Positions 24,508-36,600 of a stretch of 64,000 nucleotides of DNA are shown piece after piece. Origin of the DNA: Nectonema munidae (lineage: Eukaryota > Nematomorpha > Nectonematoida > Nectonematidae). Below the pieces are notes generated by a model. It was not told the origin of the DNA and did not search any database. It saw nothing but the letters and a program-made list of their open reading frames with translations. The stretch covers positions 1-64,000 of the forward strand of contig JAUIRK010000926.1 of the NCBI GenBank assembly GCA_030549495.1, written 5' to 3'. A program made the position numbers and the translations under genes. The stretch's first letter is position 1. The number at the start of each line of letters is the position of its first letter.

Positions 24508-24586
24508 TTTTAATCATTTATTTTACATACGTTTTCAAATTTCTTCCCTAATAAAATGTGTAAAATATTTTGATAATATTAATATA

Positions 24587-24630
24587 CCCCCCCCCCCCCC
24601 CCTCACAAAAGATTTCTGGATCCCCCACTG
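24587..24630. mobile_element. Right terminus of the hAT element, with C16 run
   Basis: The complement reads CAGTGGGGGATCCAGAAATC followed by TTTTGTGAGG and a G run. It matches the right terminus of the 9023-9292 MITE. A matching left terminus before 22044 was not found and may be deleted. Confidence 0.75.
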
Positions 24631-24751
24631 TTGCCTATATATTAAAACTACTTAAAAATTATATAGTTTGATTGACATCACAACAGCCAATAATTTGTCA
24701 GAGGAATTTTTTAATTGACGGAACCATAAAGTACGAATCAGTCAATAAAGA

Positions 24752-25108
24752 ATGGACAGAATCTACGTACTGTTGCGAGCAGCGCTATTCTCCAAAATGA
24801 AGTATACAAAGTGCTATCTTGCTTCAAACTGTCAAATCGCAGCCTCAATCTCATCCTCCTTTGCGTGTTTTGCTTGTGAATCCGGGGGCAGAGGGATCCT
24901 AAAAGTCGCATCTGGGCCTCGCCCTGGAGAAGTGTCAGCCTCTGTTTTAGATTATGGATGGACCAATTTTAACGCTGCACAAGGCCATTTCTTTGTATTT
25001 TTAAAAATATATTTTGTCCACCCTCACCCTCCGGCTCTGAATCAAAACTTATGTGGAGTGATAAAAAAGTTTAAGGTAAATTTATTTTTAAAAGAGGAGA
25101 ATCAATAA
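24752..25108 (+). other. Unexplained open frame, 118 codons
   Basis: A plus-strand frame directly right of the Merlin element whose first half (24770-24990) is of higher GC than its surroundings. The peptide includes CFACESGGRGILKVASGPRP and VHPHPPALNQNLCGVIKKF. No known domain, signal peptide or membrane segment is evident. It may be an exon, a transposon remnant or chance. Confidence 0.2.
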
Positions 25109-25393
25109 AGGTGAATAACATTCAAGATTAAAAAAATGAAGAGTATGGTAGAAAGGTGGCTGATTTTTGAGAGGTGTAGAATCTGGAAGACGTTTTCTTT
25201 AACTGTTTGCGTGATCACTTTTCGCCTGAAATTGCATATGCTTTTTATGAACAATATAGAAGAAAAAAGAGTGTCTTTCGGCTCAAGCATATTCATGCCC
25301 TTCTAAGAACTTAACTCATCTGCACACCCTTACTATTTTTTTTTCTAAATTTTGGTGCAATAAAATGAGAAGCAAAATTTGTGTTTATATTAA

Positions 25394-25522
25394 CCCATTA
25401 AGTCCCAATGCTCCCATTTGGGAACCTAAGTAATTTCATCTTCGTCTGCTTTTTTCAATGATTTTGAATATAAATCGTCTGCGTTTTTTAGATATTGTCT
25501 GATTTCTATGGTACTTAATGGG
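25394..25522. mobile_element. piggyBac-like MITE (129 bp)
   Basis: TTAA at 25390-25393 and 25523-25526. The ends are CCCATTAAGTCCCAA and the complement of CCCATTAAGTACCA. The palindrome is TCCCA-TT-TGGGA near 25412. The three interior TCGTCTG-type words match those of the 14412 element. Confidence 0.9.
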
Positions 25523-25526
25523 TTAA

Positions 25527-26718
25527 AATAACAGGGGTGTGCCTTTTTAACTAATATTCCGTAAGAATCTTAAATATATTTTCAATCTTTTTCAAACCAT
25601 TATTATCTTCAACAAAATTGACTATTTAAATCTTTTTTAAAAATTTATTATGCGACAATTTTGTGTGACTTTCCGGAATCCCTAAGCAATAATTAAATTA
25701 TTTACAAAAGTTCTCATTTAAATGGAAAAACTTTTCGAAGTGGGAATTTAAAAAGTAAAAATAAATAAAAAGAATGTATTACTTTTGTGGTGAATTGGGA
25801 TTTGGAGATAACGAAAAAAAGGAGAAAAGTAAAAAGGAAGTTTAAAAATTTAGATCATTTTAGAACGATGTAGAAAAAATACAAAAAGTTATTATACGGT
25901 TCAAAGAGGTTTAGCTTCAATTGTGAAAAAGAGAAAAAATTTCAAAAAGAATGAAATAAAATAGAAAAATGTTTTAATAAATTATTTAAGACCTTTTTCA
26001 TCTCTCAAAAGTGTAATTAGTGCGAGGGTAAACGAATCGTCAACTTTACCTTTTTTTCAAAATATTTCCTATCATTTACTATTTAAGATTAAATCAAATT
26101 ATTATTTTTTTCTCTTTAAAATCTTTAAAATTCATCTTCATCATGAACAACATAATCTCTCTCACAGCCAGTCAAAGAACCGTAAAAGATCAATGACACT
26201 TAATCTCACTCAACAAGCCACCGACTCTCCTTCTATCCTTCATTTATACATTTACACGCACTTGAGAAAGACTCTTGGAGTTGAAAATTTGTGTTGTTTT
26301 TAAAATAAACATTTTGCTTGTAACTTTATAATTTTCAATCTTTAGGAAATATGTAGAAATTTTATTTAAGGAGGTGTCTATTGAATCTAAATGGAATGAG
26401 GCGTTCAAATAAAAGTTTGAAAGATTTTCGCCATTTTTTCACTTTAAAGTTTTAAAAATTTTTAATTTTTTAGAATCTCAGTGGCGGATATAAACAAACA
26501 GGTTGAACAACCCTGCTTGAGAAAATGAGGAAAACGTTATCATTCGAGTGCATATCGCTCGTTCCGTTACCGTAGTAATTTTTTGTGCGAAATGGTATAT
26601 CGTTATCAAATTGAATTGAACGTGTCGTTACGATGCCATATGAAAAATTTAAACAAAGAGAAGCTCGATGAAATCTAAGAGTGAGATATGAAAAAAAGTT
26701 TTAAAATTTACCGTATTG
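25527..26718. other. AT-rich flank of the ubiquitin-like frame
   Basis: Mostly A/T homopolymer sequence. A lone CAGTGGCGGATA at about 26488 resembles a hAT end without a partner. No gene supported. Confidence 0.55.
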
Positions 26719-27195
26719 TTACTCTGTTGCTAAAAACAAATGAAATAATATAAAGTTTAGTCCTTTTGGTAAAAAAATATTAAAATAGAAACCTTTTAAA
26801 CTTTCTTTTATTTTCCCCATTACATTTATTGTTGAGTTGTTGGTGATATTGTAATATGAAATCGATTTATTATCTTCCAGTTTATTTCCTTGAAAATACA
26901 AGTTTATGTCTTGGAAATTGAGTTTTTCTTTAATTCTTTTCTTGATGTCGGCAACTGTTTCATCATCTTTAGTAATTTCAATGCTGTGTAGTCTTGTTAT
27001 TTTACGAAATAAGACAGCTGTTGAATCATTAGTGATGTTGCAAGATTTAACCGTTTCATTATTTTCGCATTCTTTATGATTAAAAAATAAACTTTGTTCG
27101 TCAGGAGCAATATCTGATTCTTTTGAAATCATTTCTTTAAGATTACTAATTGTAGTATTTGGATACACACCTACTCGGAATATCTGACGAAACAT
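26719..27195 (-). CDS. Protein with two tandem ubiquitin-like domains
   Basis: 158 codons, minus strand. Domain 1 (about residues 5-66): VYPNTTISNLKEMISKE, then IAPDEQSLFFNHKECENNET, then YNI-like CNITNDSTAVLF. Domain 2 (about 70-130): IEITKDDETVADIKKRIKEK, then INLYFQGNKLEDNKSISYYN, then ITNNSTINVMGKI. Both keep the ubiquitin order of strand-turn, helix ('I..LK..I' / 'VADIKKRI'), 'Q.L.F....L.D..t...YNI.n.St'. Domain 1 lacks its first strand, and TTTCGTCAG just after the ATG could be a splice acceptor, so an upstream exon is possible. No Gly-Gly conjugation end is seen. The C-terminal 28 residues are hydrophobic. It could be a diverged host gene or a relic of a mobile polyubiquitin-like gene. 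Function unknown. Confidence 0.6.
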   Translation of the reverse strand: MFRQIFRVGVYPNTTISNLKEMISKESDIAPDEQSLFFNHKECENNETVKSCNITNDSTAVLFRKITRLHSIEITKDDETVADIKKRIKEKLNFQDINLYFQGNKLEDNKSISYYNITNNSTINVMGKIKESLKGFYFNIFLPKGLNFILFHLFLATE

Positions 27196-27199
27196 GGGT

Positions 27200-30100
27200 C
27201 GTTTAATTTAAAACTTTATTATTTCATGAGATACTAAAAGTAAATTTCAAAAATGATTTAAAATATAGAAATATATGAATTTGGTCCGAAACCCTGATCA
27301 CACAAAATGGCCTCGATAAAAAAATGAAATTGACTGAAAAAGAAATAAAGGAATTGCGATAAAAGATCCGACAGATGCATTTCATAATGTGTTGCTTCAT
27401 CTTATAATTTTATCAACAAATATACACAGCATTTCAAGTTGAAGTAAATTCTTTTCAAGTTCACATAACTTTTCAATTATTCAAGTGAAATGTTTGAAAA
27501 TTTAAGTGAAATAGCTTCAATTTTTATTTATAATTATTTTTATTCTTTTGAAAATGCTTGATTTTTTTATGGAGAGAAGAATAAACATACACAGCCGTTA
27601 CAAATAAAAGGGGCAGGGCAGAGAGTTAGAATTCTCGAACTTTTGAGTTGCGTATTATATACTATATATGTTACTTTATTTTTGAATAATTTTTTTTATA
27701 AAAATTTTGATTCAAAAGATATATTTAAAAATTCTTTTCTGCAATAATACATTAGTGTAAAGTTTGTAAAGAAAGACTCCTAAATTTACAGATATAAGAG
27801 ATATAAAATGTCTTTCACCTTTAAGAAAATAATGTTTACTTTATGGACTTTTCAAAAATCATTTTATTAAAATTTTAAATATCAAATTTAAAATTTAGTT
27901 GATTGCGTGGAGTCGCCCATACAAAAAGGTCTAAACGTGTGTTCAACAAAGCAAAACAAAGTGATAAAGAGGAATGTCGATAATCGCTATATATGAATTT
28001 ATATCACCGTTTTTTGAGTAAAATGCCTAAGATTTAGATAGAATTAAGAAAGAAAGTGATATTTTACCTTTTTCGGTTGAATTAGAGCAGTTGATGGGAG
28101 CGATGAGAAAAATGCAAAGGAGGAACTAAAAAGTAGACAATTTAAATGAGACATACTTCATACTTATTGTCACGCTGGGTCTTAAACTATGAGCTTGGAT
28201 TTTACAATGGAATAGTAAACAGTTTGGGGCCTTGCTGCCTTTAAGTCCAATAAATTTAAATTCTAAATGGATTTTTGCAAGTATAGATGATATTGGGAAT
28301 AAGAGTCCGTTAGAACTCTTGATAAAAAAGCAAGATTTGGTAAAATATACTAAACGTTTTACTGAGTATAAATGTGTAGCACCCTTCCCATATATTCCTA
28401 AACTATTTTATATAAGCATTTTTTGTGAAATAATTCCTTTCGGTTTCTTGTCCTTCAGTCCAAAACACTTCATTCGAGAAGTAGCATACGCGTGTGCATA
28501 TTTATTTTTCAAGATGTTCCTAATTTCAATGTCAAATGCTTTTCACCATGAAGAACACTGCAACTTGGAAAAGAATGGCGTTAGGCTGCCTCACTGATTT
28601 TGAGAGGGGGATAAATCTCGGAAAGCCTCTCTACCTCTCCAAGGCGCATCGCGACTATACACGATAAAAATGCTTGCCTATCACCTGCATCACTTACACT
28701 GGCGCAGTCTTATGCTTGTGTGAATACACACCACGATACAAAAACCTTGGCACTAAAATCCGGTTATAATGGGCCCGTTTAGCCCGTGTCTTTTCTTGGC
28801 TTTAAATGCTTAACACACAAAATCAAGGCAACACAGAAGGCTAAAATACTTTTTTCGCAAATTAAATTTGCGGCATCACAAATAAATGAACTTTTTTACT
28901 AAAATGCAAAAATGCATAAATTTTTTTATTTATGCATAAAAAATTCTCCCAAGCCAAGAGATAAACATCGAGGTGTTTGCTTGCTACATTTATTTATTAA
29001 TAATTTTAATATTGATATATATTAAATTTTTTTATAAATTATAATAGACATTAGAAAAATTGTCTTGTTATATTTTGATTTTTAAGAAATTAATTTATTT
29101 TGATCAAAATATACTTTATAAAATTATTTCTAATTTTTAACTTTTCTTAATTATTTTTAATGACATATTTTAAATGAAGTTTAGCAGACACAATAACTCA
29201 AAAATTTAGGCGAAAACCTACCTATTAAAAATAAAAAATATTCAAGAAACTTACTCAGAATAGAAGATTTAAAAAGTTTGATCTGATTAAAATAGCTGAT
29301 TTGTGAGCAAACATGTTTTCTACGCTTAGCAAGCAAACAATTATTGCTTGAGTAAGTTTTTTGATAATAAAATCTGAAAAACATAAACATTGCCCAAAAG
29401 GCAAAAAGAATCAAGCACTGTCATTGATATCACAGAAAAAAAGGAAAAGGGTTGTGTTAAGAGGATAAATTACTTTATAAAAAACTAAAGAGAGTTAGAA
29501 AGAAAATTCGGTTGTGTAACAAATAACCTGATCCACCTTCTACATTTTTTCCATCAAAAAGACAAAGATGTTTTAAAAATAAAAACCCATTGAATTTAGA
29601 AAAATATGAAAGCTCAATGAAGTCAACGACTAGCTCAGAAAGTATAGTTCTTGATGTCAGTTGATAAAGAAAGAAAAAAATGTTTTCTACAACTCCTTCA
29701 AAAATAAGCATGAGCCTTTGAAAAGGAAAAATAAATTTGCAGACTCTCTCTCATGGAATATTCAAAGGAATGATTACGTTTGCAAAAGAACAAAAGCCCA
29801 CAATAAAGGAAATGTTAATGTCTTCAAAGCATTCAAACTAAAATTATTTCAGGTCAGGGATTCTTAACCTTAAAATTTTAAAATTTCTACCAGAATTTCT
29901 GCGATTACGTGGGATTAAAAAAGAAAATTTTGATAAGATTTTGTTAAAGGGAAAAATTTAAAAGATAAAATTTTCAAAATTCAAGATGGATTGCGTTTCA
30001 TTTTTTCATGTATAAAACCTTTCAAATAAAACAAATTTTAAACAACTAGTGGAAATTTTGAAAAGTACTAGAAGAATTGGAGGGATTATGGGGAAAATTT

Positions 30101-31430
30101 TCACCTGAATAAAGTGTGTCATAGAAGCTGGATATTTTTGGTATTTAAAAAAGCAATGGGTGTACGAAAAAATGAAGCAAATTTAGGAGGAATGAAATAA
30201 GTTTGATATAAATTGAAGATTTTACGAGTTGATCTGATATGCGCATCTTGAAGGGGCGTGACTGGCAGAATTCGTTGGAAGAAAGTGGAAGTGTCTGTAG
30301 GTAGGTTTGCTTTTATCCTCGCAATTTTGCTTCTGTGTCGCGTATGATTACATGAGTAAACAAACGAATTTGCTCCAAACTAAATTGCAGACCAAGTTTT
30401 TTGTGTCCAAGCTAGGGAGTTGTGCAGTATTGATAGCATGTATGAATATACGTCTGGCTACACCGTGTTTCAAAGCAAACAAGGAAGCTTATTTTGTCGT
30501 TTGGAGAAAGTTTGCAAGTCGAAGAAGTCTTACAAAGATGAAATACTGTGATGATTAGAGGTAGAATTTACATCATCCCTTCGTGACGTGTAGTCCAGTA
30601 AACGACAATCAAATGCACACATTGCTTTCATCAGCCTAGGCCTATGTGAATTTTAAAGAAAATGAACGTAATCCTTGAAAATCTTCTCAACCATTTTTCT
30701 AAATTTTTACTAAAAGTATAAAAAAATTTTATTGACAGTTTTAAATATGAAAAAATAAATAATTAAAACTCTTTTCCTTTGAGATCAGAACTAATCTCAG
30801 AAAATTCGTTAGTTATTTTCAAAAATTTTCTAAATTGATAACTGTTGTATTCTTTCACTAAAAGCGCGTAATTCGAGATCAAAGGCAGTAAAGATGAGAT
30901 TTATTGAACACAAATTTGCGATTATAAAATCAAGACAAGGGAAGGTGCAATAAGAAGAAATGTGTGTCCTATCGAAAAATGCACGACTATTTATATGCAC
31001 AAGAGGTGAGCTTCAAATAGTCAGATTAGTATTGTATCGCGGACTTATTTGAATGTCGAATGGATGGATGTATATGAATGCAACATATTGCATGTATTTG
31101 AAAGGAACAAATTCAAACTTTTGGAAAAGCACATGCATGAAAAGCATCGATTCCTATGTTTTCGGGTGTGAAAACCACAAATTTGACCTCCATTTTTTAT
31201 TTTTAGGCGCCATTTTAAAGGTAATCAAAAATAAAAAAATAACTTTCTCTAGTCTATCTTAAATAAAAATTTAGTGTTATAAATTATAAAAATTTTTGTT
31301 TAAGTTTATAAAATGCATATTTTTTTTGTCTTTGGGGAGGTTATTTTTTTTTTAATTAATTGAGAAGTCGGCGAGATTGGGGGCCTTTCCTTTTTTTCTT
31401 AATTGGAAAAACAAAAAAAAACCAAAAAAA
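27200..31430. other. Long interval without recognised genes
   Basis: Mostly AT-rich. Open frames at 28232-28597 (121 codons) and 30307-30558 (83 codons) have no recognisable domain and no repeated structure. A stretch of normal composition lies at 28560-28830. No transposon ends were found. I see no exon I can support. Confidence 0.5.
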
Positions 31431-34400
31431 GGGGGTGAATTCAGTGGTGACATTCATTTTTTAAAATCATAAACTGTAAAAAATTGATTTATATTTGACA
31501 GCTCTCTTAAAAAGAATTTTATTAAATAATTATATAAAGTTTTAATGATTTTCAACTATGCTGAATTCAGTGGTGATGTCCATTTTTTTTATCAAAATCA
31601 ATCAAACCTGTCAAAAAATTGATCTAAATGTGACAGCTCATCTCGAAAAAGAAACTTTTTATCTAAATAATTATATAATGTTTTTTACACATATACACCC
31701 ATTTTCAAGCATGCTGAATTCAGCGGTGATATTCATTTTTTTTTATAAAAATCAATTCAAGTTATCAAAGCATTGATTTATATATGACAGCTCATCTTAA
31801 AAAGAAACTTTTTATCTAGGTAATAATATAAAGTTGTTTACACATATATACCCATTTTTAAGCATGCGTAATTCAGTGGTGATATTCATTTTTTATGAAA
31901 ATCAATCAAAAATGTCAAAAAATTAATTTATCCCAAAAAGAAAGGATCAGGTACGGTTTTTTGAATTAGAGAATTACTTTTAATAGAAAGTATAGGGAGA
32001 TGATGAAGTTTGCCGTGTATGGCATTTTACACACATATACCCATTTTCAAGTAGGCTGTGTTTACTAGTTATATTCTTTTTTTTTATAAATATTAGTCAA
32101 ACCTGACAAAATAATTTAAATATGACAGCTCATATCATAATTAAAATTTTTATTCTTATAAAATTTTTTTATACATTTCAAGTATGCAGAATTTAATGGT
32201 GATGTTCATTTTTTATGAAATCAATAAAACCTGTCAAAATGGATTAAACCTGTAAATCAATGTCAAATATATAAACATAAAAATAACTTCTACTTGCAGT
32301 ATTGCTCTGCTAGTTATTTTTTTAATTTATTTAATAAACTAACTTTAGGTGTTTAATTCACTCAAAATATTTCATTCTACAGTAACTTATGTAACTCGAT
32401 AGGACCTCCATTTTTTTGGCTACAAATTCGTTATCGGCTCGTAGTCTCTACGTCATATTATAATTTACAATATGTAATTTTGCTATTCATTCCATGATGA
32501 TCCTTGCTTGGTAGCTCTTTTTTCATTAGAAATTTATATTCTTCAATATGTGTTCGAAAATTTTTTTATAAGGATAAAATTACTTTTTTCCTCTCTCAAA
32601 GCATTCTGATCAAAGAATCTTCTTGATGATCTTTGATTTTTTATGAGTATCGTGTATTTTATTATCAGGCCTGAATATTTCTCAACCAATCTCATTTCAA
32701 AGGTTTTTTTCTGATGGATCATTCATGATGTTCATTTTTCAATTACTAAACGTTGTCCACGTTCTTCACCTAAAAAATTATCTCTTTGACGCAAAAGTAA
32801 AAAGATGGACAAATTCAATTTAAATTAAAAATATCTTGATAGTGACTAAATTCTCATATATTGGCATCTGTGTCATTTTTGATAAATCTGACCTATTCTA
32901 AATTTTTAGATTTCCTATTCATCTTAGCTAAATTTTAACTGTAATCCTTGATCAGGGGTGGGGAACCTGCGGCCTTCCGGGCCATCAAGTGCGGCCTTTG
33001 ATATAAATATTATTTTAATAAAAACTGAAGTTTTTAGCGAAATCACTCTACACCTGAAACTTATAATATACAACACACACTAGACGAAAGGAATTTATGT
33101 GTTCGTGTGTCCCCCAGAAATTGAAAGCTTTTCTCTGAACCCAATGATTTTACAACCGGTTTCTCCCAATGTCCCATATAAGAACACAAAATAGATTGTC
33201 TTTAATTTATGATATTTTTTTGTAACAGTGACAACGAATTTGAAAAAAGAAAATAGGATCCTTAATGAAGAATGGGACTGCAATATTTTTTATGGAATAG
33301 GGGCGGAAAAATGTCTTGCTTGCTGTGTGATACCACAATTGTAAAGGTTAAGAAATTCAATGCAGAGCAACATTACGCTCTTCATAGAGACAATAAATAT
33401 GCCAAATTAGAGGGTGAGTCAGTCAAAAAATTTCTTCAAGGAAAGTAATTTGTAAAAGTATCAGATGAAGGATTATTTTAGAAGTGTAAGTGTGTAGTCC
33501 AAATATGTTAAAATATAAGTCCTCTTAAAGAAGGCTATACATCATTGGTTTAATGTAACAAAAACCAAAAGTAATCTAGAAGAAATGTGTATTACTCAGT
33601 AGCTTTAATCAACAATTCCAATTCAAAGTATTGTATTAAGAATAAGTTTTTGGCTTTAAAAAAAAAAATAATTTTTTTTTCTTTATTTTACACAATCTCT
33701 GTAATTGTCTTTTAAATTACTTTAAAGGTTATAGTATTGATAATTCGAGCAATAAATTTGAAATTTGGTAAGTAACAGTGTAGTTTGTTTACTAAATAGT
33801 TTAAGTAAGTTTGTAAATTTTGCCTTTAGACATATTTTTTTCAAAAAATTTAGTAAATTTTTACAAGTTAGTTTTAAAAAAAATTTTAGAAAAAGTTTAG
33901 AAGGTATGTATAAGTTATCTTAATTTTTAAAGAATACAATCTCTTTTGAGGAAGTCCTATTAAAATTTGAAAAGGGGTAATATCTCGTCTTCATATGATG
34001 TTTCTTGTTTTTAAACTAGTTGTATCCATTTTATTGAAATAAAAATTGTGAGAAAAGTTAGTGTTTGAATTAAAAAAAAATATGTTGGTTATAAAATTTC
34101 TCAAAGAAGGAACTCAAAAAGTTTAATTTGTATAAAAAGAATACTTATAAATGAAATATTTGAAAACTTCATATTCTCGATGTTTATAGTTGTCTTTTTT
34201 TTAATACTTGTATAAAATAAAATCTAATTTTAATAATCTAATAAAAGAACTGTATAAGTTCTTTTATTAGTTATTATTATTAAATGTTGTACGAGGGGAT
34301 AAAATAACTGAAAAAATAGTAATTTGTTCAGTGCGGCCTCTATGAGAGACGATGAATTGTAAGGTGGCCTTGATGCACAAAAAGGTTCCCAACTTCTGTC

Positions 34401-35665
34401 CTAGATGATAAGCTATAGATTTAAATATTTTTCATTTGTAAAAGAGGAACTTCTTTTTCACAGTCAAAATCTTTTTTTTAAGCATCTAATATTATATAAT
34501 TAAACCACTTCTAAGTTCATTAGAACATGGCAGATCTTCCATTTAGTCAAGATACATATTTTTTTTAATTATTTGTTTTGATCACATGTTCTCTTTTCAA
34601 TTAGTTTTCAACTTGGTTCCTTCTCTCATACAAATTTTCAAAAGATTTTATAATACGTTTTGTTTTTTTTAATAAATATTTCATACTCGAGATGATTGTA
34701 GAAAGTATTATAAGCCAAAATATATAAAAAAAAAAGTATATTTTTACTATATACCTAATATGCAGCCATTTTTTGATTTTTTTACAGAACTGATTTTCAG
34801 GCATACATTACTAATTCAATAGCCTCTTCGAGATATTTTTTAACCGTATTATCCAAAATCCAGTACAGAAATAAAATAAGAATAGTCGATTTGGTATAAA
34901 ACAGATATTTATTTTTTTGAAAATATTTTTGAAGACAGTATCTAGAAGTAAACCGCAAATCTGATTCAAGCTTTCAGATATTTTAAAACCATAAATGCCA
35001 AACCTGAGTCCAAAAATGAAAATCTTCCATTTGGCATAAAAACAGATATTTTATTTAAATTTAAAAAACATTTCTGTAGACATTAGACCTGAATCGAACA
35101 TTTGATTGGCACTTTCAGACATTTAAAACCTCTAAATGCAAAAAATAATTTCAGAAATAAAAATTATCATGGTCGAATTGGTATAAAAACATATATTTCA
35201 TGTAAAATTAGAGAGAATATTTTTGGAGATAGCTTTTAGAAGTAAACCGCAAATTTGACTGAGATTGACTGATATTTTAAAACCTCTAAATGTAAAAAAT
35301 GAGTTCAGAAATGAAAACAGCATGGTTGATTTTGTATAAAAACATATATTTCATTGTAAAATTTGAATGAATGTTTTTGGAGACAATATTTAGAAGTAAA
35401 CCGCAAATTTGATTAACACTTATAGGTATTTTAACATCCTAAACGTAAAAAATTAGTCCAAAAATGAAACCAGCATGGCCGATTTAGTATAACACATATA
35501 TTTTATGTAAAATTTGAAGGAATGTTTTTGAAGACAATTTTCAGAAGTAAACCGAAAATTTGATTAACACTTATAGGTATTTTAAAATCCTAAATGTAAA
35601 AAATGAGTCCAGAAATGAAAACAGCATGACCGATTTAGTATAAAAACATATATTTTATGTAAAAT
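31430..35665. repeat. Long dispersed repeat, copy 1 (interrupted by a hAT)
   Basis: Two tandem sub-arrays. The left one repeats a unit of about 125-153 bp marked by (G/T)AATTCAGTGGTGATATTC at about 31438, 31563, 31716, 31868 and 32170. The right one repeats a unit of about 150 bp marked by GAAGTAAACCGCAAAT from about 34945 to 35545. Between them is nonrepeated sequence with TTTCATTAGAAATTTAT and GGCATCTGTGTCATTTTTGA. The same order is found at 61560-63920. The element type is unknown. Confidence 0.8.
32953..34398 (+). mobile_element. hAT element with BED-type finger remnant
   Basis: Begins CAGGGGTGGGGAACCT and ends with the complement of CAGAAGTTGGGAACCT. The 8-bp flanks TCCTTGAT (32945) and TCCTAGAT (34399) match at 7 positions. 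The homologous site at about 62840 lacks the insert, which confirms the boundaries. Near 33260-33450 the plus strand reads NEEWDCN, then MSCLLCDTTIVKVKKFNAEQ and HYALHRDNKYAKLEGE, the N-terminal zinc-finger region of a hAT transposase (two Cys, then His spacing as in GTF2IRD2/ZBED-like proteins). The catalytic core is missing from this 1.4-kb copy, so it is nonautonomous. Confidence 0.8.
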
Positions 35666-36004
35666 TTGAAGGTATTTTTTATTAGATATATTTTTGATCA
35701 ATCAAAATTTTGATTGACATTTTGTAAAAAGAGCCATGATTATTGAAAAAATTAAATATATAAAGTGTTATGCGTTCCAAACTGTAAATAATTATAAATT
35801 TTCAGGGATTTTTTTATATAGATCCTTAGTTTTTAGGTTAAGTAAGATAATGTTAAAATTTTTTTGGAAAAATTTTTTTTTTTTTTTTTTTTGTCAGTTT
35901 TGGACATGAAGGGTTTTTCAACTACATAAAAATGGTTTAAAAAGATGAGTGGGTTTTTAAAAAAAAAAAAATTTGAAGAGATGGATAATTCTATAAAAAA
36001 ATTT

Positions 36005-36130
36005 TAGTGAGGGGGGGGGGGGGGGGGGCTCGCCCCCCTGAGTGGTTATAATTTAAAAAAAAAAAAAAAAAAAAATTTTTTTTAATTTTATATTTTTTTA
36101 TTTTAAATTTTTTTATATAATATATTTCAA
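36005..36130. repeat. Poly-G run followed by poly-A tracts
   Basis: About 19 G in a row (36009-36027), then CTCGCCCCCCTGAGTGG, then long A and T homopolymers. G-runs of this kind mark several hAT ends in the window, but no terminal repeat was recognised here. Confidence 0.7.
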
Positions 36131-36179
36131 AAAAAAAAAAAAATACGTTTTTTAACACAAGTTTTATCAATTTAGTGAA

Positions 36180-36600
36180 CATTTTGAAAAGCACTACGAG
36201 ATTTCGCTAAAAGTCACGCCCAATTTTCCCTGATACACGTACAAAATGCAAATACAACAAAAGTGATGACTTAGTGGTCATGGTCCCTCCTCTCCATTTC
36301 TTTGGATCTTGAACATCGTCTTCTTCGAGTCGCGTGTTCTTTCTTTTTAGCAGGCGTCTTCTGCTCTAACTAGCTCTTCCCATCCTTGTCTCACCACTTC
36401 TTTCTTTCTCTTCCTCAAAACTTGGCCATACCTCTGGAATTTGTTGTGTTCTACCTACTATTATCATCACTAGAGTTTCTGTCTCTAGATTTATTGAGAC
36501 TTCAGACATTTTTCTTCTTTTTGATGCTGGAGAAAACACACACGAGACTCGAGAAAATTATCCCATTAATTTTTCTATTTATACTCAATCGAAAATAAAA
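36180..36600. other. Pyrimidine-rich stretch of higher complexity
   Basis: The plus strand is rich in CT (many TTCTT, TCTTC, CTCTC words). The frame at 36386-36598 encodes a Leu/Phe-rich peptide that follows from this composition. It could be a promoter or untranslated region, but nothing shows that directly. Confidence 0.3.

Larger units (their letters stand above)
20782..24733. mobile_element. Merlin DNA transposon interrupted by a hAT element
   Basis: Inverted terminal repeats of about 65 bp lie at 20782-20855 and 24660-24733. Both begin TACTTTA(G/T)GGTTC(T/C)GTCAA and both contain TTGTGATGTCAATCAAACTA. Between them is an ISXO2-like transposase on the minus strand next to the left repeat, then a hAT transposase on the plus strand. 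Only about 30 bp separate the hAT right end (24630) from the Merlin right repeat, so the hAT landed in the 5' flank of the Merlin gene. Target duplications could not be set with confidence because the repeat edge is ambiguous. Confidence 0.8.
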
